A stretch of 64,000 nt of DNA from positions 385,001 through 449,000 of the forward strand of contig JADJXY010000002.1 in NCBI GenBank assembly GCA_016720065.1, written 5' to 3'. The notes under the pieces are model-generated. The model ran no database searches. It had not been told where the DNA came from and was given only the letters and a program-made list of their open reading frames with translations. This document shows positions 49,478 to 57,567 of this stretch, piece after piece. Position 1 is the first letter of the stretch. Each line of letters opens with the position of its first letter. Position numbers and translations under genes: made by a program. The DNA is from Betaproteobacteria bacterium. Its GTDB lineage: Bacteria; Pseudomonadota; Gammaproteobacteria; Burkholderiales; Rhodocyclaceae.

Positions 49478-49671
49478 CGCCGGCCCACTGGCTGCAGGTG
49501 TTCCGGGACTACTACGGGCCGACTCACAAGGCATTCGCGGCCCTCGACGGTGAAGCGCAGGCCGGGCTGGCGGCCGACATCATGGCCTTGTTACAGGAAC
49601 TGAACGTCGCGGGGGAAGACTCCCTCGTCGTTCCGGGTGAGTACCTGGAAGTCGTCATCGAGACGGCCTGA
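49468..49671 (+). pseudogene. Remnant of a class I SAM-dependent methyltransferase (C-terminus only)
   Basis: The frame ending at 49671 reads HWLQVFRDYYGPTHKAF, ALDGEAQAGLAADIMALL and VPGEYLEVVIETA. This resembles the C-terminal ~60 residues of class I SAM-dependent methyltransferases found in many betaproteobacteria. A stop lies at 49465 in the same frame, no start codon is available and the SAM-binding part is missing, so this is a truncated remnant. Confidence 0.5.
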
Positions 49672-49694
49672 ACCCCATCCGCCTGGAGAATGCG

Positions 49695-50249
49695 ATGAAC
49701 CTCCCTCTTGCATGCAAGCTTGCCGTACTGGCCGTCCCGCTCCTGCTCGCTGCCGGACCGGCGGCCGCCAAGGCCGAAGTGCCGGCCACCCTGGCGCCCG
49801 ATCCCGGCGAGGTGCTGGCCCTGACCCTGACGGCATCCGGGGTTCAGATTTATGAGTGCCGCAGGAGCGGCGAGAACGGCGAAGCGCAATGGGCCTTCGT
49901 CGCGCCCGAGGCCCGCCTGTTCGCTGCCGCCGGTCGCGAGGCCGGGCAGCACGGGGTGGGTCCCTTCTGGCAGGCCGCCGACGGCAGTCGCGTCGAAGGC
50001 AAGGTGCGCGCCAAGGCGGAAGCCCCGCTTGCCGGTGCCATTCCCTGGCTGCTCCTGTCGGCCCGTGCCGGCGACGCCCCCGGGACTCTGGCCCGGGTCA
50101 GGAGCATTCAGCGCGTCAATACGACCGGGGGGACTGCGCCGGAAGGCCGCTGCGACGGCAGTCGAGTCGGGCAACTCCTGCGGGTGCCCTATACCGCCGA
50201 TTACAACTTCTACGCCCGGCCCTGCGGTGCGGCCTGGACACATCGTGAG
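49695..50249 (+). CDS. DUF3455 family secreted protein, 3' end abnormal
   Basis: The protein starts with a signal peptide (MNLPLACKLAVLAVPLLLAA...AAA). It continues with GVQIYECRRSGENGEAQWAF, EARLFAAAGREAGQHGVGPF, AIPWLLLSA and RVPYTADYNFYA, matching the DUF3455 family of unknown function. Family members end just after this last motif, about residue 176. Here the frame stays open for a further ~260 codons, to 51017, across an antisense ankyrin gene and into the ABC-F gene; a change of frame near 50225 would give a stop at 50246-50248. I end the entry there. Frameshift or lost stop is likely. Confidence 0.6.
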
Positions 50250-50306
50250 CGTGCGAAGCCTGGCCTGCCGGTTGGCAGGCCGGACCGGCAACCTCGGCGC
50301 CGGAGA

Positions 50307-50708
50307 CTACTCTTTCGCCCCCGCGTCCACCAGCACCTTCTCGATGTCCTTGTGACCCCGCGTCCGGGCGTATTGCAGGGCGTTGGCGGTGGGCTTGGCG
50401 CCCTTGGAGAGCAGGTGCTTGACCATGTCCAGGCGACCCCGGCCGGCGGCCAGTCCCAGGGCGGCGCCGCCGCCTTCGTTGACGTCCATGCCGGCGGCCA
50501 GGAAGAGGTTCACGGCGGTCAAGTCGCCATTGCCGGCGGCCTTGGCGAATTCCTGGCCGTTGTAGTCGACGCCCATGGCTTTCAGATCCTTGCGCGCCTG
50601 GGCGGGGTCCGGGGCCGCGGCCAGGGTGTGGGTCGGCGCCAGGGCGGCGAGCACGGTGGCGGAAAAGGCGAGTGCGGTGAGTGCCTTGCGGGCGGCGGAT
50701 CGGGCCAT
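50307..50708 (-). CDS. Secreted ankyrin-repeat protein
   Basis: This 133-residue protein has a signal peptide (about 1-31, ending LAAA) and then two to three ankyrin repeats: EFAKAAGNGDLTAVNLFLAAGMDVN, ALGLAAGRGRLDMVKHLLSKGAKP and ALQYARTRGHKDIEKVLVDAG, each quoted in sequence order with the A-A--G--D-V--LL-AGA pattern. It is likely a periplasmic protein-binding module. No partner is obvious: it faces the DUF3455 gene and lies downstream of the ABC-F gene on the same strand, 160 bases away. Confidence 0.8.
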   Translation of the reverse strand: MARSAARKALTALAFSATVLAALAPTHTLAAAPDPAQARKDLKAMGVDYNGQEFAKAAGNGDLTAVNLFLAAGMDVNEGGGAALGLAAGRGRLDMVKHLLSKGAKPTANALQYARTRGHKDIEKVLVDAGAKE

Positions 50709-50868
50709 GCTTGCTCCTCGGAAATCGATGGGCGGCGCGGGGCGCTGCGGGGGTCAGTCGGGGAAGTGGGGCCTGGGGCCGGAGCCCCCGGGGTGTGGCC
50801 GATTGTAGCAGCGCCGGGGCGGGCAGGATCAGCGGGATCGCGGCGTCTGCGGGCGGGCCGCCCCGCCG

Positions 50869-52527
50869 CTACACCGCCGCTTCCCGCGAGCGCCGGGCTT
50901 CCTCCAGCAGGTAACGCTGGTAATCCTCCAGGTCGCCGTCGAAGGGGGCGATGCCGCCCTTGGAGACCAGCCAGAACTCGTCGCAGACGGCCCGCAGCAG
51001 GGCGCGGTCGTGGCTGACCAGCATCACCGTGCCTTCGAATTCGTTGAGGGCGACGCCGAGGGCTTCGCGGGTGGCGAGGTCGAGGTGGTTGGTGGGCTCG
51101 TCGAGGAGCAGCAGGTTGGGGCGCTGCCAGACCAGCATGCACAGCACCAGGCGGGCTTTTTCGCCGCCGCTCATGGTGCCGACCGCCTGCTTGACCATGT
51201 CGCCGCTGAAATTGAAGGTGCCGAGGAAGGTGCGCAGATCCTGCTCGCGGCCCGCCACCTTGCCGCTGCGGCCGGCGGCGATGGTGTCCTTGGCCAGGCG
51301 GATCATGTGTTCCAGCGGCGTGTCCTGGGGGCGCAGCACGTCGAGTTCCTGCTGGGCGAAGTAGCCGATGTTGAGGCCCTTGCCTTCGGTGACTTCGCCG
51401 CTGATCGGCGCCAGGGCCCGGGCGATGGTCTTGACCAGGGTGGATTTGCCCTGGCCGTTGGCGCCCAGGATGCCGATGCGCTGGCCGGCCATCACCGAGC
51501 GGTTGATGCCGCGCACGATGACCGTCGGCGGCGTGCCAGGGGCGGCCTCCTCCGGCGGCGGGTAGCCGATGGCGGTATCGACCATGGAGAGCATGGGGTT
51601 GGGCAGGTTGAGGGGCTCCTGGAATTCGAAGCCGAACTCGGCGTCGGCCAGCACCGGGGCGATCTTTTCCATGCGCTCCAGGGCCTTGACCCGGCTCTGG
51701 GCCTGCTTGGCCTTGCTGGCCTTGGCCTTGAAGCGGTTGATGAAGGATTGCAGGTGGGCGATCTTGTCGGCCTGGCGGGCCATGGCGGCCTGCTGCAGCG
51801 CCATCTGCTCGGCGCGCATGTCCTCGAACTTGCTGTAGTTGCCGCCGTAGCGCAGCAGCTTGGTGTTGTCGATGTGCAGGGTGACCTGGGTGATGGCGTC
51901 GAGGAATTCCCGGTCGTGGCTGATGACGATGAGGGTGCCGGCGTAGCGCTTGAGCCAGGCTTCCAGCCAGACCAGGGCGTCGAGGTCGAGGTGGTTGGTG
52001 GGTTCGTCGAGGAGCAGCAGATCGGAGGGGCACATCAGGGCCCGGGCCAGCTGCAGGCGCATGCGCCAGCCGCCGGAAAAGCTATCCACCGGCCGGTAAA
52101 GCTCGTCGACCCGGAAGCCGAGGCCCTGGATGAGGGCCTGGGCGCGGGCCTCGGCGTCGTGGGCGCCTGCGTCGTGCAGCGCAATGTAGGCCTCGGCCAT
52201 GCGCATGCCGTCCTCGCTGGCCTCGGCGGCATCGACCTCCTGCTGCGCCGCCACCAGGGCGGTGTCGCCCTCGATGACGAAATCGGTGGCGCTCTGCTCG
52301 GTCTCCGGCATGTCCTGGGCTACCTGGGCCCGCCGCCAGTGGGCCGGAATGGCGTAGTCGCCGCCGTCTTCGTGCAGCGAGCCATTGAAGAGGGCGAAGA
52401 GGGTCGATTTGCCGGCGCCGTTGCGGCCCACCAGGCCGACCTTTTCGCCGGGATTGAGGGTAACGCAGGCCTTGTCGAGGAGGACCTTGGCGCCGCGGCG
52501 CAGGGTGACGTTCTTGAGGGTGATCAT
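50869..52527 (-). CDS. ABC-F family ATPase, YheS-like
   Basis: ABC-F proteins are soluble twin-ATPase factors that act on the ribosome rather than in transport. The 552-residue protein has two ABC domains with Walker A GRNGAGKS (34-41) and GANGQGKS, signatures FSGGWRMRLQLA and MSGGEKARLVL, and two LLLLDEPTNHLDL motifs. The P-site tRNA interaction linker (FINRFKAKASKAKQAQSR) lies between them. The pattern matches YheS, but the protein stops after DGDLEDYQRYLLEEARRS, lacking the longer C-terminal extension of E. coli YheS. Confidence 0.92.
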   Translation of the reverse strand: MITLKNVTLRRGAKVLLDKACVTLNPGEKVGLVGRNGAGKSTLFALFNGSLHEDGGDYAIPAHWRRAQVAQDMPETEQSATDFVIEGDTALVAAQQEVDAAEASEDGMRMAEAYIALHDAGAHDAEARAQALIQGLGFRVDELYRPVDSFSGGWRMRLQLARALMCPSDLLLLDEPTNHLDLDALVWLEAWLKRYAGTLIVISHDREFLDAITQVTLHIDNTKLLRYGGNYSKFEDMRAEQMALQQAAMARQADKIAHLQSFINRFKAKASKAKQAQSRVKALERMEKIAPVLADAEFGFEFQEPLNLPNPMLSMVDTAIGYPPPEEAAPGTPPTVIVRGINRSVMAGQRIGILGANGQGKSTLVKTIARALAPISGEVTEGKGLNIGYFAQQELDVLRPQDTPLEHMIRLAKDTIAAGRSGKVAGREQDLRTFLGTFNFSGDMVKQAVGTMSGGEKARLVLCMLVWQRPNLLLLDEPTNHLDLATREALGVALNEFEGTVMLVSHDRALLRAVCDEFWLVSKGGIAPFDGDLEDYQRYLLEEARRSREAAV

Positions 52528-52568
52528 GGGGAAGCGATTTGGCGATGCCTACCACGGGTAGGGGTCAT

Positions 52569-52668
52569 GCCCATTTGCTTTCAAGTCGGGACGCGAAGAC
52601 GAGCCGACGACAGTGCTGTGGCACGCCAAGGCGAAGTCGACAAAGGTTCGGCCTGAAAGCGAATGGGC
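52569..52668. repeat. Inverted repeat between ABC-F gene and hypothetical gene
   Basis: GCCCATTTGCTTTCAAG (52569-52585) is matched on the other strand at 52652-52668 (15 of 17 positions), flanking 66 bases. It lies between two same-strand genes, with its right end just before the stop of the hypothetical gene. It may be a small mobile repeat or an mRNA structure. Confidence 0.45.
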
Positions 52669-52669
52669 T

Positions 52670-53158
52670 TCAGTCCTTGCGGCGGCGGGCCGGCAAAGGT
52701 TTGCGCCGACGTTGGCCGGGGCGCTTCTGCTCGCCTTCCGGTTTGGGTTTGGGCACCAGCAGATTCTTGGCGCCGCTTTGGGCCGCAGCGCGGTGGGCGG
52801 CGATGCTGGCTTCGATCTGCGTGGCCGCAATCAGGACGGGGGCCTCTTCGCCCTTGGAGGGATGGGCTGCCAGTTGCTGGCGGATGCCGAACAGGCGTTC
52901 CGCCACTTCGGCCTTGCGGGGTTGGTCGGCAACCATCTGCTGGGCGGCCGGGGTCAGCGCGAGGCCACCGTCGCGCTCGACCAGCAAGCCGTGGCGTGCG
53001 AGGCGCTCGACGGCCTCGGCGAACTTGGTCGCGGCTGGAATGGTGCTCTGGAGGAGATCGGCGGCGGCGACGATGTCGGCCAATTCGGCCGGTCGCCGCT
53101 TGGAGCCGAGGGCAGTGGCCAGCAGGAGGAGGGCGTCGAGATCGGTAACGGGGTGCAT
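52670..53158 (-). CDS. Hypothetical protein with probable winged-helix N-terminus
   Basis: I do not recognise a named family. ATG 53158 gives 162 residues beginning MHPVTDLDALLLLATALGSK. Residues 1-80 look like a helix-turn-helix/winged-helix module (RRPAELADIVAAADLLQ, AVERLARHGLLVERDGGLALT). A helical middle follows, then a very basic C-terminus (GEQKRPGQRRRKPLPARRRKD) suited to nucleic acid binding. A small DNA-binding regulator is a guess. The frame is open further upstream but that part is low-complexity. Confidence 0.6.
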   Translation of the reverse strand: MHPVTDLDALLLLATALGSKRRPAELADIVAAADLLQSTIPAATKFAEAVERLARHGLLVERDGGLALTPAAQQMVADQPRKAEVAERLFGIRQQLAAHPSKGEEAPVLIAATQIEASIAAHRAAAQSGAKNLLVPKPKPEGEQKRPGQRRRKPLPARRRKD

Positions 53159-53586
53159 CGGGGGCCTTTTGGTGGCGGTGGAGGGGCGCCCGATGAGGGT
53201 TGCAGCGTGCGCGAAGGCGGGAGTGTACCGGTTTGCGGTGGGGGTGGCCGCGAGTTTCGCTGGGGGAGGACGGCTAACGCACGAGGCTCCTCCCCCTTCA
53301 AGGGGGGCGTAGCGGGGGTTTCGTGGAGCACCGCTCCGCGCCCGCGCAGCCGGCCGGGCGTGCAGGCCCGGCCGTGGGCGGCAGGGAGGGGGATGGGGGT
53401 GAGAAAGCGTGCCAATGGGGCTTGATCCATGGCTTGCGGATACTCCATCCCGGCCCTCCCCCCTTCGTCCGCGCTCAGGACGGGCTTGAAGGGGAGGGGG
53501 AGGCTCCCGTCCGGTGTTTACCGTGTCAGGCTTTCCACCCTGGCTCTCCCCTCGATGGGGAGTGGGCGTTCCCCCTGACCCGGGCT
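53159..53586. other. Intergenic repeat-like DNA between hypothetical gene and cysH
   Basis: No gene is supported in this 428-base gap. It contains several hairpins, among them GGCCGGGC/GCCCGGCC around 53353-53374, CTCCCCCTTCAAGGGGGGC around 53292-53310, and CCCCTCGATGGGG around 53551-53563. The composition suggests accumulated REP-type elements. Any cys-operon terminator is within this stretch. Confidence 0.55.
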
Positions 53587-54321
53587 TCAAGCCTTCACGT
53601 GCAGCCCGCACTCCTTGGATTCCGGTGCTTCCCACCACCAGCGGCCGGAACGGATGTCTTCACCCGGCGTCACCGCCCGGGTGCAGGGCGCGCAACCGAT
53701 ACTGGGGTAGAACTTGTCGTGCAGCGCGTTGTAGGGCACGTCGTTGTGCTTGATGTAGGCCCAGACTTCCTTCTCGCTCCAGTCGGAGAGGGGGTTGAAT
53801 TTTTCCAGCTTGTTGCCGTCGTCGTATTCCTGCACCGGCAGGCCGACGCGGGTGGCGGCCTGCTGGGCACGCAGGCCGGTGATCCAGGCCTTCTTGCCGG
53901 CCAGGGCCCGGCGCAGGGGCTCCACCTTGCGCACGAAACAGCAGCCCTTGCGCAGTTCGACGGAGTCGTAGAAGGCGTTGATGCCCTTGGCGCGCACGAA
54001 ATTCTCGACGCCTTCGCTCTGGGGAAAGTAAACCTTGAGCTTCAGGTCGTAGTGGGCCTGCACCGCGGCCATGAGGTCGTAGGTTTCCAGCGGCAGGCGC
54101 CCGGTGTCCAGGCTGAAGATCTCGATGGGCTGGGCCGGCGCGTTTGCGTTGAACTTCACGATGAGGTCGGTGAGGACCATGTCTTCGGCGCCCAGGCTGT
54201 TGGCGAAGGCGGCGGGGGACCAGTCGGCGGCGATGGTGGCGAGCAGGGCCTGGGCCTTCTCGGCCTTGGCGGCGACGGCGTGGGCGAGTTCCGCCGTCAG
54301 GTTGAGCATGTTGGGCGTCAT
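53587..54321 (-). CDS. cysH: Assimilatory adenylyl-sulfate (APS) reductase
   Basis: CysH reduces activated sulfate to sulfite. The 244-residue protein has the PAPS-reductase-family fold with EIFSLDTGRLPLETYDL. The double-cysteine pairs KGCCFVRKVEPL and GCAPCTRAV are the 4Fe-4S ligands that mark the APS-using type, and the catalytic C238 is in ECGLH. ATG 54321 is chosen (ATG 54309 is alternative). It lies 7 bases after the DUF934 gene in the operon TSUP-cysI-DUF934-cysH. Confidence 0.95.
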   Translation of the reverse strand: MTPNMLNLTAELAHAVAAKAEKAQALLATIAADWSPAAFANSLGAEDMVLTDLIVKFNANAPAQPIEIFSLDTGRLPLETYDLMAAVQAHYDLKLKVYFPQSEGVENFVRAKGINAFYDSVELRKGCCFVRKVEPLRRALAGKKAWITGLRAQQAATRVGLPVQEYDDGNKLEKFNPLSDWSEKEVWAYIKHNDVPYNALHDKFYPSIGCAPCTRAVTPGEDIRSGRWWWEAPESKECGLHVKA

Positions 54322-54328
54322 GGGCGGG

Positions 54329-54841
54329 TCAGGCGGCGCGGCGGCGGAAAGCGGGCAGGGGTTGGTCGGTGGAGCCCTGGTAGCGTTCGCTGAAGGTGTT
54401 GAAGCCGGCGGCCAGGGCGTGCTCGGCGCTCTTGTCGTCGCGCAGCGCGAAGGCGTCGAAGCCCACGCGGGACATGTAATAGAGCTGGTCGTGCAGCACT
54501 TCGCCGACGGCCCGCACCTCGCCGGGGTAGGCGTAGCGCTGGCGCAGCAGGGCGGCGGTGGAATAGCCGCGGCCATTGACGAACTTGGGGAAATTGACGG
54601 CGATCACGGCAAAGCGGGCGAGATCGGCGGCGATGTCTTCCACCTTGTCGTCGTCCTGCAGGAAGAGGCCGACCGGTTCGCTGCGGGCCAGGATTTCGTC
54701 CCTGCGGGCAAGCCAGACCGGCAGCGGAAAAAGCACCGGGCCGGCGGGCAAAGCGACGGCTTCCGGGGTTTCGCCTTCGGCCAGGGTGAGGGGGGTCCAG
54801 CCGTCGTCGAGGACGGCACCGTTCTTGATCAGGCGGGCCAT
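54329..54841 (-). CDS. DUF934 family protein of the sulfite reduction operon
   Basis: This 170-residue DUF934 protein is regularly encoded between sulfite reductase and APS reductase in proteobacteria, but its exact role is not settled. Visible family features are LARFAVIAVNFPKFVNGRGY, LRQRYAYPGEVRAVGEVLHD and YYMSRVGFDAFALRD. Its start directly follows the cysI stop with no gap and cysH follows after 7 bases, so all are one transcript. Confidence 0.93.
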   Translation of the reverse strand: MARLIKNGAVLDDGWTPLTLAEGETPEAVALPAGPVLFPLPVWLARRDEILARSEPVGLFLQDDDKVEDIAADLARFAVIAVNFPKFVNGRGYSTAALLRQRYAYPGEVRAVGEVLHDQLYYMSRVGFDAFALRDDKSAEHALAAGFNTFSERYQGSTDQPLPAFRRRAA

Positions 54842-56533
54842 TTACGCCACCTTCCTTTCGCCGGATTTGGCCTTGCCGTGGGCGCGGCCTTCATAGACGC
54901 GATTCTTGAAGGGATCGACGCCGATACGGTCGAAGGTGTCGAGGAAGCACTCGTCCGCGTGGCGGTTTTCCACATAGACCTGAATGATCTTCGAAACCAC
55001 ATCGGGCATTTCCTCGGCCGAGAAGGAGGGGCCGATGACCTTGCCCAGCTTGGCGTCGTTGCCCTGGCGGCCGCCCAGGGTCACCTGGTAGAACTCCGCT
55101 TCGTTCTTGTCCACGCCCAGGATGCCGATGTGGCCCACGTGATGGTGGCCGCAGGCGTTCATGCAACCGGAGATGTTGAGGGAGAGCTCGCCCAGGTCGA
55201 AAACGTAGTCCAGGTCGTCGAAGCGGGCCTGGATGGCCTTGGCGATGGGGGTGGACTTGGCGTTGGCCAGGTCACAGAGATCACCGCCGGGGCAGCAGAT
55301 GATGTCGGTGAGCAGCCCGATGTTGGGCGTCACCAGGCCCTGCTCGCGGGCCGCCTGCCACACCGCGTAGAGGTCGGCCTTCTTGACGTCGCCCAGCACC
55401 ACGTTCTGCTCGTGGGAGACGCGGGCCTCGCCGAAGCTGTAGCGATCGGCCAGGTCGGCCACGGCATCCATCTGCTCGGCGGTGATGTCGCCGGGGTTCT
55501 GGCCGTGCTTCTTGAGCGACAGGGTGACGGCGGCGTAGCCGGATACCTTGTGGAGATGGACGCAGCGCTCGAACCAGCGGGCGAAGGCGGTGTTGTCGTG
55601 CTTGTGCTGCTCCAGGCCGAGGTCGTCGGCGGGCAGGGTTTCGTAGGCCGGCGCCGAGAAATGGGCGGCAATACGGTCGAATTCGGCCTGGGTGAGGGTA
55701 TCCGGGCCATCCTTCCGGTAGGCCCATTCCTCATCCACCTGACGGCGGAATTCCTCTAGCCCCAAGGCCTGCACCAGAATCTTGATGCGCGCCTTGAAGG
55801 GGTTGTCGCGGCGGCCGAAGCGGTTATAGACCCGCAGGATGCACTCGCAGTAGCCGAGGATGTGCTGCCAGGGCAGGAATTCCCGCACCACTTCGCCGCG
55901 GATGGGGGTGCGGCCCAGGCCGCCGCCGGCCAGCACGCGGAAGCCGACCTCACCGTCCTTCTGCAGGAGATGGAGCCCGATATCGTGGAACCAGGTCAGG
56001 GCCCGATCCTGCTGGCTGCCGGAAATGGCGATCTTGAACTTGCGCGGCAGATAGGCGAATTCCGGGTGGAAGGTGCTCCACTGACGGATGATTTCGGCGT
56101 AGGGGCGCGGGTCGACGATCTCGTCGGCGGCCACCCCGGCAAACTGGTCCGTGGTGATGTTGCGGATGTCGTTGCCGGAGGTCTGAATGGCGTGCATGTC
56201 CACGTCGGCCAGGTGAGCGAGGATGTCCGGGCAATCCTCGATCTTCGGCCAGTTGAACTGCATGTTGTGGCGGGTGGTGAAGTGGCCGAAGCCCTTGTCG
56301 TAGGTGCGGGCGACGAAGGCCAGCTTGCGCAGTTGGGCGCTGGACAGCATGCCGTAGGGCACGGCGATGCGGAACATGGGCGCGTGGCGCTGGACATAGA
56401 GCCCGTTCTGCAAGCGCAGGGGGCGGAATTCGTCGTTGGTGAGTTCACCGGATTGCCAGCGGCGCACCTGGTCGCGGAACTGGGCGACGCGCTCCTGCAG
56501 GAACTGGCGGTCGATATTGTCGTAGTGGTACAT
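54842..56533 (-). CDS. cysI: Sulfite reductase hemoprotein (siroheme, 4Fe-4S)
   Basis: CysI reduces sulfite to sulfide with six electrons at a siroheme-4Fe-4S centre. The 563-residue protein has two nitrite/sulfite reductase repeats (TTRHNMQFNWPKIED, then SLKKHGQNPGDITAEQM). The cluster cysteines are in CCPGGDLC and CMNACGHH (457-464). No flavoprotein subunit cysJ is nearby, so electrons probably come from ferredoxin or another donor. It begins 21 bases after the TSUP transporter gene. Confidence 0.94.
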   Translation of the reverse strand: MYHYDNIDRQFLQERVAQFRDQVRRWQSGELTNDEFRPLRLQNGLYVQRHAPMFRIAVPYGMLSSAQLRKLAFVARTYDKGFGHFTTRHNMQFNWPKIEDCPDILAHLADVDMHAIQTSGNDIRNITTDQFAGVAADEIVDPRPYAEIIRQWSTFHPEFAYLPRKFKIAISGSQQDRALTWFHDIGLHLLQKDGEVGFRVLAGGGLGRTPIRGEVVREFLPWQHILGYCECILRVYNRFGRRDNPFKARIKILVQALGLEEFRRQVDEEWAYRKDGPDTLTQAEFDRIAAHFSAPAYETLPADDLGLEQHKHDNTAFARWFERCVHLHKVSGYAAVTLSLKKHGQNPGDITAEQMDAVADLADRYSFGEARVSHEQNVVLGDVKKADLYAVWQAAREQGLVTPNIGLLTDIICCPGGDLCDLANAKSTPIAKAIQARFDDLDYVFDLGELSLNISGCMNACGHHHVGHIGILGVDKNEAEFYQVTLGGRQGNDAKLGKVIGPSFSAEEMPDVVSKIIQVYVENRHADECFLDTFDRIGVDPFKNRVYEGRAHGKAKSGERKVA

Positions 56534-56554
56534 GAAGACTCCGTTGGGGAACGG

Positions 56555-57331
56555 TCAGGCAAAAACCAGCTTGCCGCCGATGAGGATCAGCATCGAGGCC
56601 AGCAGTTTACGCAAAATATGTTCGGGCACCTTGGCGGAAACGTGGGTGCCGATCCAGATGCCGGGCAGGGAACCGATGAGCAGGCTGCCCAGCAGGGACC
56701 AATCGACGCCCCCCAGCATCCAGTGACCAAGGCCGGCCACCAGGGTCAGGGGCACCGCGTGGGCCACATCCGATCCGACAATGCGCACCGGGGAAAGTTT
56801 GGGGTAGAGGAAGAAGAGGGCGGCGACGCCCAGAGCACCGGCGCCGACGGAGGAGATGGTGACCAGTACGCCCAGGATGATGCCCACCAGGACGGTGACC
56901 CCCGGGAGGCAGCACTGGCGGAATTTCGATTCCTCGTGGGTGGCGGCGTACTCGCGCAGGCGCTTGCCGAAGAGAATGGCGCAGGCGGTGAGCAGCAGGG
57001 CGAAGCCAAGACCGTGGGACACCACGGCGCCAATGGCGTTGGTGCCTTCCGGCAGCTGCGACAGCACCAGGATGGTGAGGGCGGCGGCGGGAATGCTGCC
57101 CAAAGCCAGGCGCCCGGTGATCTTCCACTCGACGTGCCCCTTGCGCCCGTGGGCCACGGTGCCGCCGGCCTTGGTGATGGCGGCGTAGAGCAGGTCGGTG
57201 CCCACGGCGGTGGCCGGATGGACGCCGAACAACAGCACCAGCAGCGGCGTCATGAGGGAGCCACCGCCGACGCCGGTGAGCCCGACGATGACACCAACCG
57301 CGAAGCCGGAGAGGGAGTAGAGGATGTCCAT
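56555..57331 (-). CDS. TSUP (TauE/SafE) family membrane transporter
   Basis: This family moves sulfite, sulfonates or related anions. ATG 57331 gives 258 residues with about seven or eight membrane helices. The family motif GLTGVGGGSLMTPLL appears near the N-terminus and its echo SSVGAGALGVAALFFLYP in the second half. As first gene of the operon with cysI and cysH, it is probably a sulfur-compound importer or a sulfite efflux safety valve; which one cannot be told from sequence. Confidence 0.9.
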   Translation of the reverse strand: MDILYSLSGFAVGVIVGLTGVGGGSLMTPLLVLLFGVHPATAVGTDLLYAAITKAGGTVAHGRKGHVEWKITGRLALGSIPAAALTILVLSQLPEGTNAIGAVVSHGLGFALLLTACAILFGKRLREYAATHEESKFRQCCLPGVTVLVGIILGVLVTISSVGAGALGVAALFFLYPKLSPVRIVGSDVAHAVPLTLVAGLGHWMLGGVDWSLLGSLLIGSLPGIWIGTHVSAKVPEHILRKLLASMLILIGGKLVFA

Positions 57332-57358
57332 GGCGCGCCGCAATATTGAACGTCTCGC

Positions 57359-57430
57359 ATCCTAGCAGTGCGGTCCTTGGCTGAAAAAGAATATTGCGTT
57401 AGATTGTTATAGCGTTTGGTTATTAATGGC
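57359..57430 (-). promoter_or_regulatory. Candidate cys-operon promoter with AT-rich CysB region
   Basis: On the minus strand TTTTCA (57387-57382) and TAGGAT (57364-57359) are 17 bases apart, upstream of the TSUP gene. Immediately above lies an AT-rich stretch (57388-57430) unlike the surrounding GC-rich DNA, the kind of site CysB binds next to weak -35 boxes. It also lies upstream of cysB, so it could serve autoregulation. Confidence 0.4.
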
Positions 57431-57479
57431 TGAGTCGAAACAGACCCCCGTCCCTTCGGGCCGAGGTCTTCGCAGATTC

Positions 57480-57526
57480 GTCGAAGCCCTTGGCGCAACG
57501 CCCTTCGACAGGCTCGGGGTGAACGG
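57480..57526. repeat. REP-like sequence upstream of cysB
   Basis: GTCGAAG (57480-57486) and CTTCGAC (57503-57509) form an inverted pair, and the sequence continues as CCCTTCGACAGGCTCGGGGT. Very similar CTTCGACAGGCTC sequences are dispersed between genes in many proteobacterial genomes. It sits between the candidate cys promoter and the cysB start. Confidence 0.5.
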
Positions 57527-57567
57527 GGCGTGAGGTTTCGAGCTACCGGGCTCACTACAGGGTGACC

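Larger units (their letters stand above)
49105..49694. other. 590-base region upstream of the giant gene, gene debris only
   Basis: The left part should hold the promoter of the giant minus-strand gene; I cannot identify it. The right part contains two gene ends that meet near 49478: a short minus-strand tail ending at 49427 and a plus-strand methyltransferase-like tail ending at 49671. No complete gene is present. Confidence 0.6.

Noticed and set aside
53159..53638. N-terminal extension of the hypothetical protein at 52670-53158
   Set aside because: The extra 160 codons are Pro/Arg/Gly-rich and read through hairpin repeats and the end of cysH; the ATG at 53158 begins the structured part.
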